Position numbers and translations under genes: made by a program
Shown here: piece by piece, positions 30,874 through 44,460 of the stretch
Numbering within the stretch: position 1 is the first letter of the stretch
How the letters are laid out: each line of letters opens with the position of its first letter
The notes under the pieces: model-generated
Seen by the model: the letters and a program-made list of their open reading frames with translations, nothing else
What the model was told of the DNA's origin: nothing
Database searches by the model: none
NCBI GenBank assembly: GCA_009869945.1
Contig: WIXG01000193.1
Coordinates: 62,001-126,000, forward strand
Length of the DNA: 64,000 bases
Source: Mesaphorura yosii
Lineage: Eukaryota > Arthropoda > Collembola > Poduromorpha > Tullbergiidae
Direction: 5' to 3'

Positions 30874-33800
30874 TGCCCATTGTCATTTCACTACATTGCA
30901 TCGGCATTTGGAAAATCTCTGCTACTGCCTCCTTTCTGGTTCCTTCTCATGTCAAGAGAACATCAGACGAAAGAAACGGGAAATTAAATGACTCGTTCAA
31001 ATTAACATTTCAAAACCAAATCTTTTTCAATTCTTTTTCTTATCTTTCCGTCTTTCATCATGCAGAGCATAATGTAAATAGTACACGCAAGAAATAGGTC
31101 AAATCGTAATAATGCCATGTCTATTCGTGCTCATACGGGCGAGAGGATTCTTTCACCCGGTGCACTGAGAATACACGGGCATGTATGTACCAAAGTACGA
31201 GCAGTGTCCGTGAGGTGTTATATTTATGCTTCAAGAAGTGTTAGACATGGGCCATTAACTTTGCTTGACGTAAGAAGCATTGCCCGCTTCGCCGCCGGGC
31301 TGAGATGAGTTCCACTTTGCAAATTGCAAGGCTCTCCTAAAATAAATACACCAGCGAGGCATTTGCAGATACGTTTTCATTTACAGGTTTGCAGGTCGAA
31401 CGAAGGTGGCAATCAATCAACAGTAAAGCACTTTGCCGGGTTTGTGTAAACAAATGATCGCCTGCCTCAATCAAGATGCTCGGTTCGATGGTTTAGTTTA
31501 CTAGTGGTTTAGTAAAAATCGTGTGTTTGTGTCAGTGGGTGAACAACAGTAATTAATAAACATTAGCATTAAATTAGCCTCCTAATTGATTCCACCTCTC
31601 TTCCGCTCGTTTGTGAGTTGGCGTTGGCGTGTTGCACGCAATTTAATATTAATTGCCTGATCCTGAGCCGAACAGAATTGAATTTCTCTCATTTCCTTCT
31701 CGGACGCATTATAGCGGATCAATTAATTGGTCGGAACTCAAAACTCATCAATGTATCCAACAAAAACTGTATTAAATAGCCAGATAGCCTTTCATTTTAT
31801 AAGAGTACAAACAAATGCGCAAAGAAATGGATCAAATTCAAAACACAATGTGGTCATGTCCCATCAAAGATATTTCGGGAATGAGCCGTCAAACTTAGTC
31901 TATCTTTCTCAAGGGCTCTTATAAATAGAAATCGATCGAAAGCTTATTGAATTATAGAAAAGTAAAGAAGTACCCGTGCGTATCTTCGAAACGTAGAAAA
32001 CAGTTTAATTGAACGGAATTACGCGCAAAGCACAAAATGCAAGCACACCAGTTAGAATAACACGTGTCAAATTACTGTGTCGACCTTGAACACAAACGCG
32101 TATCGCACACGCGTTTGATGAAGAAGACATTTGCTTCCATATGGTAATGCCCTGTAAACTATGTGAAACGTGTGCCGTATGCCGTGGCTCGGGATCTTTG
32201 CCCTCCCACGCAAGAAATGCGCTTCCGAGGAACCTTCGGAAACATTTAACAAATACGGAATAACCTTCACAAGTTGTTGATTGAATTATTTCGACAACGT
32301 GCGATTTATGGCAAAGAATAGACGGCTTAGGTTTTCAAAGACACCGAGAAACAATAAAGACGCCAATATTGCGCGCATAAATTCAAATAATCCCCCACAT
32401 GACGTGCAAAGTATCAAAATCCGATTTTATTCACATTCATCCCATAAATGCGACGTGCATAGCGCATATCACAGCAAAACACGACCAAAAGGCCTGCCTG
32501 ATGCGAATGTAAGCATGCAATGTGGGACTTTTAGACTTAAGTAACAATCTGCTCGCGTGTCGCAGAAAATGCTATAGTATTTTGTACTTTGTTCCTTTTC
32601 CTGCCGCCGCCGTCCCAATTCCCAGTGACGAAGAACCTTTCTCTTGCTGCAATCCAAACCACTGTGACTAACTAACAATAGTGAGTCAATTTTCTCTTGG
32701 TTCTTTGCTTGTATTTACAATTTCTCGCAAGCTATGGCCTTTGTCGTACGTCATATTCTCTCAGGGAGACTGAAGCCGTAATGCCGTGAATGACAGCCAG
32801 AATTGCCGACTGTAGCTCATAACGAACATCTCAACATCAACACGCCAACAGCAGCAGCATGAGTGGAACCCCAAGGAGAAACTTGAAAAGGAAAATGCGA
32901 AAACGGTTGCAGCCCAAGAACAAAGATAAAGAACGTGCTGAGAAATTAATTTACTGCAAAATATGCGGTGGTGCTTGTAAAAATAGGAGCGCGTTGCAGT
33001 TGCTCTTGGTCTAAATAAATACGTCAGTGACTTGCAGGACCAGACGACGGCGACTAACAAAACTCGGAGACAAAGTGAAGAAAGAAGAGAGACCATTTAG
33101 TTAATTTCAGCCCACCAGCAAAGCCCGAGTCGAGCAAAGAAAAGAGAAAGAATCAACAAAAAATGGGACTCTGCCAATGCCAAGTTTGAAGTTAACTAAC
33201 TTTACGAACGATCCGCCGAGAATCTCCTTGTCCTCTTACCGAATGCTAGTAAATCAAATGTCACAACACAACGAGAATGCGAATAAAATGGGATAGGGAG
33301 AATAAATAATGAGAGCTTCGACTTGATTATGTTAACTTTTACTACAAAACCCGCGTACCGCCACTCGCGCGAGCTCACGTTCAGGCAAAGGTCATATTTA
33401 TACCTTGGGGATGGCATTTCATGTTCTACGCCAGATTTTGTATGTTATGTAATTTTGGTTCAAGAGCACCGCCACCGCTAGTGCTGACGAGATTTACGTA
33501 ATTGCCGCAGCCACTCAGGAACACAGTTGCCAGCACGCATGAGGACAAGCACATTAACTTCAAACGTGAAGTCTTTAACCTTAACTTGGCTTGGGAGCTA
33601 AGCGCTTTCTAAATGGAAATTCCTTGCCATTCATTTTAATTGTCCGATGACATCTTAACGCAGTATAAAATGCGCAGTTCCAATTCATCGGTTACGAACC
33701 TTGAATTGCATTCGAGCGTTTAGGAACAGGAAAGGACCACGCAGCAGGAACACATTAACTACTCATTCATGCTCCTAGATAATACAGCAGCACAGTCAAA

Positions 33801-36117
33801 TTGATTATCCAACCAGCAATGTCGCCAACAGGATATTACAACGTTTATCAACGTATTTCCTGTGTTCCAGTAGCGAAAAGGTTCAATTAAATTAACTGAA
33901 CCCCAAATATTCCATTCTTTCACCGTCACCCATCGCGTCGTCCTTAATTTTATCCATACAAAAAGGTGACCGCACCCAGTTTTACTTTTTTACCAAAAAA
34001 TTCCATGCTGGGCTACCCGTTTTCTCGCCCACTTTCAATAAACTAAAGTCACCATTGGAGGAAGGACAGTATTACATAATGGCAGTCTGCAGCCTGAGTT
34101 CGTGCTTGGTGACTGTCTGTCTGTTGTCTGAACTGTCACAACATCCGACATGATAAAAGAAACGCTGCGATGTTAAAATACGATATCACAGTAGGCGCGG
34201 AACCCACTGGAGAATCGGTGCAGGAGTAAATTTCCAAATTCCAAGCTCAGACTTCCGTCAAGGCCACTCACTCACGACAACGTTTAATTATGTCACAAGG
34301 CAAGAGTGAGATTATGTAAGCTTATTAGTTGCAGCGGCAGTAATTATCCTACCCAGAATGTCCTTGCGGTAGTTCTTATTGCCAAACTTCTTAATCTCTA
34401 GATACATCACATGGAGATAGAGGTAAATTGAAAGAAATTGGAAAGCTCTCTCTTGCACTTCGTCATCGCATCGAACAATTTAGCAGTGCCCACTCACTTT
34501 GTCTCCTGTCATATTAATCGCTCTCGTTTCTGTGTCGTAGCCCTCATACATGCAACGTGGGGACAACGATTTCCCATTCGGGTAATGAAAATATGAGAGA
34601 ACGCCTGTCACATTAGATCGTGTGCAGCAAAGTCCATATTAGCCCACTAAATCATGTCACTGGGCCTGCAGCCGAAGCTGAATTACGACTTCTTGGTGGT
34701 GGAAAGAAAATTGAGGCTTTGTGATTCTGCTTCCAGAGCTCGCCTCGCCTCTTTACCTATCTGAATCTGAGTCTGAGCCGTGACTTGATTGTATTTACCC
34801 CGCGGTTCATTCATTTCGATTTGGACCTATTCAACTGCACTCAAAACTCAATTCACCTTCAACAGGATGTTTGCTACTCTACTCTGGCTGCTACTGCTGG
34901 CTCTTATCGATTTGTCATATTCACAAAGATATTGCTTGCCCCTGTATGTGTATGTGCCTGAGAGCGAATAGCGAATGTAACTGAACTGGAGCTTTCACCG
35001 CGATGCCATGCATGGCTTTTACTTGCTTAAGCACAGCTCGGCTTGTTCTTGTATGTAAAACATGAAGAAATTCAATTATCTTGTAATTCGATACAGCTGC
35101 TGTGAGCTGCAGCTTTGCATGGACAATGTCAACCTGACTACGGTTATTGATTGCTGATTGTACTTCAACGTGCTACATGCGAAAAGCCCGTATAGTCGCT
35201 GTATGCGGTGTGCTTATTCAGAGCACATATCAAGTTACACAATATTATGATTAATCGTCTGCTAAGTGCGTCTTGTGAAATCGGCTTTGACTGTGCGATG
35301 GAGAAACGTGATTAGCATAAATGTGCGTGCAACGGCTAGTGACTGAGGACAAAATCGAATCCTCGTGAGTCTCGTGAGTCCTTGCATGGCGTGAAGTTTT
35401 GATAACGCAACTGAAACAAAGGGAACCTACCAGAAATTCTGGTTGTATGAGAAAATGGACTCGTCTCGAATTCCCATGATGACGATGTTGATCTCTGGAC
35501 AAGGTTTCAAAATGCAGAATGCTCCGTCCAAGAATCGAATGAAGAAGCAACGTAAAATTAAAATGAAGCCAAGATTTGAGACACTTTTAATTAATTAAAG
35601 CTTCGTTAGGTCGTATGGAAATGAAGCAAGGCAAGAGCAACTTTCACTTTGCAAGAAAGCGTGAATTTTTTCCTGGTTGTGTTCCTTCGGAACTCCCCAA
35701 CTCAACTAACTAATCTGAACCGATGATTCAAGCAATTTTAAACTGTCTGACAAATGCAATCTGCAAATGAGGAAAGGAAATGTGAACGTTCTCAAACCCG
35801 GCACGGCGAGACGATGCCAGGCCGTGTATCAAATAGAAGTTCATTTGTTTCTGAATGTGTTTGTTATTGTTTGTATGTACGTACGCGTAGCGTACACGTT
35901 TTGGCGTTTCGGGTGCCAGTCATTAAATTCGAAGGCGGAATCTGTGCAGGGAGACACCACGGGGAAATCTGCATGTGGTACTAGACACACTGACTTCGAG
36001 CAGTCGTCGTCTTCTGTTCTCGAAAATTGGCACCGGTTCACATCAGCTTGAGGCTGAGCACTGTGCACGAAATTTTAATGTATACAAGCAAACATTGCTC
36101 TCACTGTGCGTGGTGGG

Positions 36118-36138
36118 TTATCGCTTATCGCTTATCGC
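36118..36138 (+). repeat. Three perfect tandem copies of TTATCGC
   Basis: Three head-to-tail copies of the heptamer TTATCGC occur with no spacer in otherwise unremarkable intergenic sequence. The array is short and could be simple sequence. Confidence 0.5.
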
Positions 36139-39100
36139 ATAACATCACTGGATACATTTTGTATTGGCGAGAAGCAAGCAAACACATGAAGATTCGCAGA
36201 AGTAGCATAGCAGCTAGAAGTAATTATCTTCTCTACCTACCATCAGCAACATCTCGTTTTCTATCTAGACTGAAAAAAAATGAATTGCAATGTAGAAGGT
36301 GAGCTTCGGAAACGCGTGCCAATTTTTGTGTTTGTGGAGCTGCCTAAGTTATTATCTACCTACGACAAACCTTAACTCACTAAGCTCGTACTTGAAAAGC
36401 TTACACGGGCGCAATGCGGGCTTTATGAACCTGGAAAACCATAAATTTTGATTCAGGTACCTTCTTGGATGAGGTGCCAAAGAGATTTAGCAGTGCCGTA
36501 ACACTTTTGTTTAATTATTAAAGACGTGTGAAAAAATTATGGCAAACGGGCTAGATGAAGACCTAGTTTCCGATCCTGAACACGATTATGGCCACAGATT
36601 TTTGCACAACACATTCGCGACCTTAATATTGATCCCCAGCAAGTGTTTCATGAGATTTATCAGCAATTTTGTCAATACAACTCCATTCAATGTCATGCGA
36701 GACGCCAAGTACACGTGCTGTAAAAAACTTAAAGAACTAGGCCTTCTTCCAGCTACCAATTATTATCGCCACAAAAGAATAAACCGTATGCATACCCCTA
36801 TGTGCAAAACTTTTTAGACATTAAAGGGTATTCGCAGATCGAGCTGGCCAGGCAGAAGACGAAATGATTTGCGTCACAATCGATTCATCTGAAATCTGTG
36901 ACTGAAACTGAAACCAACTTTACATAAATTGCAAATAGTCGACTGTCTTGACTTACTTTACGAGATTTCTCTCCCGTGGCGAGTAAACTCTGGAATTGGA
37001 ATGTTTGAACGTTCCGAGCTTGGCTCACGTCATGACTTCGTCAAGAGTTCAGTCCAGCAAACATGGCGTGAAGTCGTTTACAAAACTGTACAGAAATTGC
37101 ACTCACAAATTCCTCGGAAAAACTGAAAATCACAGGCTCGTCAAATGAATCATGTCTTAGCTGACTTTAAATATACAGTTCACAAATCAGATCACATGAG
37201 TAACTTGATGTTGATAAGAAACTTAAAATAAAACACAACCTGAGTTTACGTGTACCCAAATCGTTACGAAATTATGAGCACGAGTTACACCAGATCACCA
37301 AACCAGTCGCAATCTACTAGGTGAAATGACTAGAAGGGTCATTTCAGAAAATTTCAGCGTCTAAACTTATTCCTTGATTAGTGAGCTCACAATTTCGAAC
37401 GAATCCTGTCCAGAATTGGTCAAATTGTCCAGACACTCTCACAAATACTGACACGCCATTCTACTGCTGCTGTAGAAGTGTCAGGCAGCTCGCACTCGCT
37501 GGAACGGGTTCACTCTTATATTTTATATTCGTTTCATATGATGATGATGCCTTTATGGAAAGAGAGATTTTTTATCGTGGTATTGATAAATGTGCCTTTC
37601 TCGGACGATCCGCTCCTGGCTCTCATGGCTGTGCATGGCCACCGTGTATACATACATCGTACCGCGTTCGGGTAACACACAACCAGCATTACATGAACCT
37701 GTTCAAGTAGTTGTGAAAATTTTCACTTGGAGCAGCCTTTGCTTGAGAGAAAAGAAGGCAAAAAGGATGGATGGATGGTACTGCGAGCCAAGACTATCGA
37801 ATTTGACGACAGAGCCCGAATTCGGTCTCGAGCTTCTACTGCTTGCGCTACGCCACGCATCAGTTCTCGTTTCTCGGTTCTAGTCTGCCGTGGCACTTGC
37901 AGTTGCAAGTGCAAAATGAAGGTTCCCGTGTCTCCGAGAAAGCACTGGCACACACGGTACGCGAATTCTCCTTTCCCGTCTCTGCTGCAGTAACCCATAG
38001 CCAATGCTGGGTTCACTTTACTGAGGTTCGTTCATACATGTGAGAACCCTCTTGCCTGCTTCGCCTGCAGCCTGGTCTGAGTTTGAATGAACAGAGTGCA
38101 TGAATGAAAGCGTACTGTGTGAATCAACAATGCAAAGCTCACAAGGGACTTCAGTTGTGCTCTGCGGGCTCTGTCCCTCATGGTAACATTAGATTCACCC
38201 CTTTTCTCTTTTCTCCTGTACTCCAAGCCGAAAGCCCAAAGTGGTGCTTGGTGGTGAAAGGCAGTGAGTAGCCAAACGCGTGCAGGCGTGGAATGTGTGA
38301 GTCACTCTCGCCTCTCTCTCGTACATTGACAATGGGCAAGCGCTCCCTGCACAATTTTTTGTTCAGGGTTGTCTCGTGTCATGTCACGATTTCCTGCTTC
38401 CGATTCAATAAACACGTGCAGCTGATATGCAACCTGTCTCACTTCTCCCAAGCACGCCTTGCTTTTTGAGTTTAATGCAAAAGACTTACCGGATTGATTC
38501 CATCATTCCATTGGGTTCGAACCACGCAATCGGATGGATGTGAATTGCGTTTTGTTCTATTCCATGTAATCTCAGCACCATCGTTTTCTTTTCGTGGTTG
38601 TCTTGACGTTTCGAAGTTGAAAAGCTTTAAAAAATTGATGTTGATCACGTCGACTCGAATTCGTGGTTCCACGTACAAGAGTTCATCACACTTGAGGAGA
38701 TCTCAATACCACGCATAATTTTGAGGGTTTCAGTGGAGCACGACAAGCACTAATTAAAATTTGGACATTGTCTCAATGCCAAGCACTTCAGAAGAAATAA
38801 TTTCGTTTATTTTCGTTTGAGTCTGTCGCTCTATTGACTATTGACACAAGTTGACAGTCGGATCGTTGAAAGAGTTTGTCTTTGATCTCAATGAGCTGCT
38901 CCTTGAAGGTAGTCAAGCAAAGACACTAGAAACACGAACCAGAGTATCCAACCCTTTGCCTTGTTGTGGTTGTGAGACGCGACGAGATGGAGTGTTGATT
39001 GAAATGTGAGTAAAATAGTGGAACTACACGGCAATGACTTCAATTACGCGGAGTGTGCGTCCAAGATTCGTCTAGCTAACTTTGTTTCAATAAACCGGTT

Positions 39101-39865
39101 CGAGGTTGGCTTGTAATGTAGCTATTGACTACTGCTACTTAACTAGCACTTAATTAGTACATGATGTGCAATGCTGTTCGATCTCCGACTGATTTGGGCG
39201 TCCTGATTATGCGAACAACTGAATTGAATTTCCTTGAGTTGAAATTATGCCTAATTCATACTAATGAAACCGTATGATGTGGTACTGCTTAAGTTGTGGA
39301 CAGATCCTCATTAATTTCTGGGCACAGCATCCAAGCTATTACTGATTTCCATTGTGCGCTCGCTGAGCGTGACGTTCTCTTTATCGTGTAAACTAGCACT
39401 TTGCGCTTTTGCCAGCAGTCAACTCACCTGAATGGAATGCGCCTGCTTGCTAAATAAACAGATGTAGACAGAAATTATACTACAATGGAAGTTAGTTGCA
39501 GGACCAATTGCATATTGTGGTTCGTTTATGAATACGTGGTCAGAAAGCAGAGAATTTGCAGAAATCCAAATAATAGAAATCGAATTCATTGGATTGAGAC
39601 GAATTTTATTGCATTTCTCATGATTATGGTCAGGAATGTAATTTACAATACAAAATTATGACTAGTTTTTAAAACTGTCACGCATTAAACTCCTAGCGAA
39701 AGATTAGACAGTAACTGGACACATTAAAATTGACTTCAAGTCGCTAATCGACAAAACGTGGCTTAATTCATTTCATTTTTTCTTCCAAGATTCGCACGCC
39801 TATGTCTTACAACTCCAACTCTCACAAGTTGAACCCACGCACCTTTAACAATTATTTGTATCACT

Positions 39866-39871
39866 TTTATT
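39866..39871 (-). terminator. Candidate GDPGP1 polyadenylation signal
   Basis: TTTATT on the plus strand gives AATAAA on the minus strand, about 190 bases downstream of the GDPGP1 stop codon. Confidence 0.45.
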
Positions 39872-40059
39872 TTCAAGGTACCATCCACATTAGTTTTGAC
39901 TAAGGCAACCTCAGTCTAACACAACTGCACATTGCCAGCGCAGCTGGCTTCTGGCTGAATACTTGAGGTCAACAACCAAATGCTAAAGGGTGATGGAATT
40001 CTCGCTAATAACCTAGTCTCTACATAATGTGCATCGGGTGAAACTAATTCGTGTGCTCG

Positions 40060-41819
40060 TCATTTGGCATTGTCTTCATTCTTGCAGTCCTGCCACAGCA
40101 AGCCAACTTGAGCCTTAACTTGTTCGAAAGTGCTTTGACAAATTCCTCTCAATTCATTAAAGATGAACTCTTCTGTCATCGTTGAGTAAGACTCCTCGTC
40201 TGACGTGTGCCAAAAAAGAAACAAACACGAAAATCAACATTAGAACTTGGTTTCTCATTTCCTCGGATGTTCTTGCTCTCATTTCGGAATCAGGTACTAA
40301 TAATAAAAACATAATTGACTATTATCACAACCTACTCTCAATTTCACAAGCGAGATATGTGGCGTAATTAGGGGCATTTGTCAAATTGCAAGTACAAAAT
40401 AGGTCAGGGATTCGGTTGAGAACTTGCAGGGAGTAAATTGGATTTGGTGACTCACTTTTCAGTGGGAAATGTCCAGCCAATTCGCACAACGCCGGATTGA
40501 AAGCGTGGCACACTTTAGAACCTGCAAGTAAAAATGAAGAAAATGCAGTTACGCATTTCAATGCAGATACGAAACTGGTTAAAGTAGAATAGGCTCACCG
40601 AAGCTGGACGCGCGACCCCAAACAATCAGTCGAATGCAATCAAAATAGTTTTTGATATTTTGAGATGATCCTCGTGTGATGTACATATTGTGAGCAATGT
40701 CGTTTCGCTGAAGGTACGAAATTAGCCGGAAGCACGATTGCAAGAAGCTGTTTAGATCCTTCAAGTCCTTCAAAACCAATATAAATCCTGGGGCAGGATA
40801 CCCGGGGTCTTTAAATTCATGATATGGACCAGCCACGTTCTTCAGTTCCTGCAACGTAAAACAAGAATTAGACGCCTCGGAGGAGGAACTTGTCTAGGGA
40901 GCTGCAGATTACAAGGCATAATCTCTCGAATTGAAATGGCGTTACCGCATATTCAATGTACAGGCGATGCTTCAAGTAGTAAGTGTGATAATGGTGATGG
41001 TTTACGGACGCAAAACCACAGAGACTGTTGAATCCAACGCGGAAATCACTGCAATTGCAATAATAAGTCATTGTTATTAACCATTGTTCATTCTTATTAA
41101 ATAGCAGGCACGCATAAGACTGTTTCTGTTAAGAGCGAGCATACCAGGAATGACTTAAAAGAAGAACTTCAACCGCCGACTTTAGTCCCTGTGTTGTTAT
41201 GGCCTGTGGCTGATTCAGCGTCGGATCCGGAACTAGCAGGACGTGACAGTACTCTAACGGGCTGACGTTGATGATCAGAGAACAGGTGTGGGAGTGAGCT
41301 TCTTGTGGAGAATTCGGGGAGGGTTGGTCAAGAGATTTCAACGTAAGGATCGTTTCTTCGCTCCTGACTTTGTTGAAGTTGAATTCGTCGGGATTAAACG
41401 GCTGGCTTACATGCTGGATTTCCTGTGGCGCTCTCCGTTTTGTTGCTCGCTCGGGATTCAGCTAAAAATGAACGATATAAATGGTCTTTGAAACTGTTTG
41501 GATTGAATTTTTTGATTTCACACCTGCATTCTTCATTCACCTGTAGAATGAAGCGGAACTTATCCGAAACAATTTTTGTTGGGACGTTCCTCAACGAATA
41601 CCGGAACAATTGCTTCTTATCAGCATCATCCCACAGTTTTTGCAGCGTTTCATCAAAATCCTGACCACTCTGAGTCGTGTCGTGGTTCGCATGACTTGCG
41701 TCAGCTTTTTTGAACGTATGACCAGGGTCAGGGACGAGCTGCTCAACAGGCCAGACGTCCGCGTCATTAAAAGTTGGGTAAACTGACAAGTCATCGACGG
41801 AATACGTGAAACGGGACAT
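40060..41819 (-). CDS. GDPGP1: GDP-D-glucose phosphorylase 1
   Basis: Cytosolic enzyme of the GalT/HIT-related group that phosphorolyses GDP-D-glucose to GDP and glucose 1-phosphate, thought to remove a mis-made nucleotide sugar. Exons in transcript order: 41819-41541, 41461-41145, 41048-40946, 40848-40599, 40521-40456 and 40199-40060. Total 1155 nt, 384 residues, essentially the family length. Family blocks seen: [19 protein letters not shown] joined to [81 protein letters not shown]. The HxHxH motif (H216, H218, H220) contains the expected nucleophilic His. The last exon ([18 protein letters not shown]) was preferred over reading through the GTGAGT donor at 40455 because it restores the family C-terminus. 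All introns are GT-AG. The gene is divergent from the mutarotase gene, with 711 bases between start codons. Confidence 0.94.
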
Positions 41820-42530
41820 GCTTTACGGATGGCTGCGACTTCGCTTGCTTGCCCAGTCGAATTGATATCTGCTGTCACTGTCAAGGGTCGATCCTAATTT
41901 AATGACTTTTGTTTTATCGCTTCTTTCGCAGAATTGTGCACTCGCATTCAACAATCACGCGCCAAGAGTTCAGATGCGAAATTATGGTGAATTATTGACA
42001 CTGACGTGTAGTAGTTGATCGATCATGCCATTCTAATTGATGTTTGTCGCGGTCAGAATTCCAGCTTGTTATGTTGACACTGCAGCACAGCGTGCTCCTG
42101 TAGACATCAACATTCCATTAACACGTGCACGCTGTGAGCTCATGTAATCTTCGTTAGAGGGGTTAGTTTCAAGGTTCTAAGAGCCATAAATCCAGGTTTT
42201 GACATTGAGCACTATGGGTTCAAGTTCGTCTCACTTATGTAACGCAGCTGTGCTTTTGTGCAGTGTATTTTGTATATTACTGTGTGCATCTAAAATTCGT
42301 CTCAGTCTAAACCTTGAACTTGACTTGGCTTGGTTGAGCACGAAATAGTTACATAATACGTACGAAGAAGTTCCCTCTGGACTCTTGAGTGTTGAAGAAT
42401 CTCAGTAAGTCTTAAAATCAAAATGAGCTTCAGCTATTGCAGTCAGGGCTAAGGGACGCTTTGGGCATCGGGGGTCTTTTGAAATCACTCTTATTGCATT
42501 TGAGTGACTAATCAGCCAACCCCGTTCGAG
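41820..42530. other. Shared divergent promoter interval (GDPGP1 / mutarotase)
   Basis: The 711 bases between two divergent start codons must contain both promoters unless untranslated first exons lie elsewhere. No clear TATA box or other element could be assigned with confidence. Confidence 0.5.
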
Positions 42531-44460
42531 ATGCTTGCTGTGCAGGCGGTGCTGCTTTTTGCCATTTTCAATTCGCATGCTTCTGTAGTTAAGGTAAGAC
42601 TTATCCTGGAGAGGATGAGGATTGAGAAAGTCCTGCTCTCTAAGGCCCCAGAGTATCGCAAAATGAAAACTATCCCGTGCGACTGACTGTAAAGCTGAAG
42701 ACTGACGCTTTGCCTTAGTTCACCTTGCCTTTAGTTCTCAGCTGTCGAGAGCTCTCGTTCTTAAATTGTAATTTGATTTCTTCTACAAGAATTCTTGTAG
42801 ACAATGGGAGTTCAAGTGACTGAAGACACGTTTGGGTGCTACGATGACCTCGACCAGGCGGGGAAGAAGCAAGTCGTGAAGCGATTCACACTCGAGAATG
42901 ACGCTGGTATGAAAGTTCAGGTACGTTGCGGTCTCTGCAATAGACAAACAGTGCGCGCAATTAACAACTGGCGTATGAATTGATTGCTATGTTAAATTGG
43001 CAGGTTCTGAATCACGGTGCAACGCTTTTCTCGATCATTGTCCCTGATGCAAACGGACAACCAGTTGATGTCGTACTGGGATTTGCTGACATAGCCGGTA
43101 TGTAATTTCCTCTTTTTCGGGACTCCCGCTCAATAAATTGCTTCTGACATGAATCACTAATCGGTTACTTTAGGATACTTGGGAGCCTACGGACGTAACC
43201 CGTACTTCGGGGCAGCAATTGGTCGAGTGGCCAACAGAATTGAGAAGGCCAGATTCAAGCTTGGCAATCAAGAGTATACACTGGAAGTAAATAACGGCGA
43301 GAATGCGTTGCACGGTGGCTTCAAAGGCTTCGACAAGGTACGCAGAATTATTTGCACCAAGTGTCATATCCTTTACCGTCCATTATGTTTTATTTTGCCA
43401 ATTCAGAGAATCTGGGAAACTCGTGTGGAAGGATCGAAACTGATCCTCAATTACGTGAGTGCAGATGGTGAAGGAGGGTACCCTGGTTCTGTCCAGGCCC
43501 AAATAACATACGAAGTGACACAAGAAAATGAGCTGAAGGTCTACTATCAAGCTACGACCACGAAACCGACGCCGATTGTCTTGACCAATCACAGCTATTT
43601 CAACTTGAATGGACACGTAAGCAACATGTGACACGCGATCATGAGTCAAAAAAACAATTCATACTCATGATTATCATTGTCACTTTTCATTACAGGCAAA
43701 ATCAGTTGAAAAATTGAAGGGGCATTTTGTGCAAATCAATGCTGATCACTACACTCCAGTAAACGACTCTCTCATCCCAACTGGTATTTATCTTTGAAAT
43801 GAGACGGAACTGTTGCACGTAAAAATCTGTTAATCCTGACTGGCAATTTTGTAATTGCTAGGCGAGATCAAGCCTGTTGTAAGAACCGTCTATGACTTGC
43901 GTACATCCAAAAATTTGGCCGACCTCTTGGCATCATTTCCAGCCGGGCCAAATGGCTACGATATCAACTTTTGCGTCAATCAGATTCCGGGCCTGGAATT
44001 AAATCAAGTTGGAACGTAAGTACAAATTTGAAATGTCAGTCACCTATTCGATTGCATTTGTTTCGGGCTGAAGCCTGGAGTAAGCAGAGTGTGCTTGTCT
44101 TAGGGTCCGAAGCGAAGATACCAAGATTTCGCTCACGGTTCTCACCAATCAACTTGGAGTACAATTCTACACCAGCAACTTTCTTCCTGACCCAGTGAAC
44201 AATGAAAAACCTCTTCCAGGAAAAGATGGTGCTCAATATTACAAACACGGGGCATTTTGCTTGGAGACACAAAACTATCCAAATGCAATTAACCAGGTAT
44301 AATACAACTAGCAAAACAAATCAGTGCAAAACATTACCGAATACCTAATCAGGTACGGTCGTCGTCTTTATTTCAGCCCAACTTTCCAAATGCTGTCCTG
44401 AACCCTGGAGAGATTTACAACCACACCACCGTCTTCAAGTTCAGCACGTCTGCTAAGTAA
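42531..44460 (+). CDS. Galm: Aldose 1-epimerase (galactose mutarotase) with a predicted signal peptide
   Basis: Interconverts alpha and beta anomers of aldoses such as galactose. Exons: 42531-42593, 42801-42920, 43004-43097, 43174-43337, 43407-43616, 43696-43783, 43862-44015, 44104-44296 and 44377-44460, giving 389 residues. The first exon encodes MLAVQAVLLFAIFNSHASV, a hydrophobic signal-peptide-like segment. It joins in frame through GTAAGA...TTGTAG to TMGVQVTEDTFG. The second ATG (42804, residue 23) would by itself give a 367-residue cytosolic form of normal family length. Conserved blocks: GRVANRIEKARF, NGENALHGGFKGFD (H139), LTNHSYFNLNGH (H209), GPNGYDINFC, GAFCLETQNYPNA (E352). These match the two catalytic His and the catalytic Glu of the family. 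A 20-base perfect palindrome sits on the acceptor of intron 1. The enzyme call is firm; secretion rests on the upstream exon being used. Confidence 0.93.
42782..42801. repeat. Perfect 20-bp palindrome at the mutarotase intron-1 acceptor
   Basis: The sequence is its own reverse complement over 20 bases, centred on GAATTC. It covers the last 19 bases of intron 1 including the acceptor AG (42799-42800) and the first exon base. In RNA it could fold into a hairpin hiding the acceptor, which decides between a secreted and a cytosolic start. Confidence 0.85.

Larger units (their letters stand above)
30874..40059. other. Gene-poor intergenic region
   Basis: About 9 kb between the Asator 5' end and the 3' end of GDPGP1. 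It may contain Asator promoter sequence and an untranslated first exon. Open frames here (the longest reach about 110 codons) lack conserved motifs and splice-supported extensions. The only visible structures are short tandem repeats and the GDPGP1 polyadenylation signal at the right end. Confidence 0.55.

Noticed and set aside
34789-34971. 60-codon frame with a hydrophobic leader-like segment
   Set aside because: It ends soon after the hydrophobic stretch and has no in-frame donor leading to a further exon.
36539-36817. 92-codon plus-strand frame
   Set aside because: No recognised motif, no splice-supported extension and no neighbouring gene features.
38513-38523. GGGTTCGAACC, resembling a tRNA B box
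   Set aside because: No A box at the right distance and no cloverleaf could be folded around it.
40180-40310. Possible extra GDPGP1 exon starting at the acceptor TTATTATTAG near 40293
   Set aside because: It keeps frame after the 40456 donor, but it replaces the family C-terminus with an unrelated hydrophobic stretch. The acceptor at 40199 gives the expected tail.
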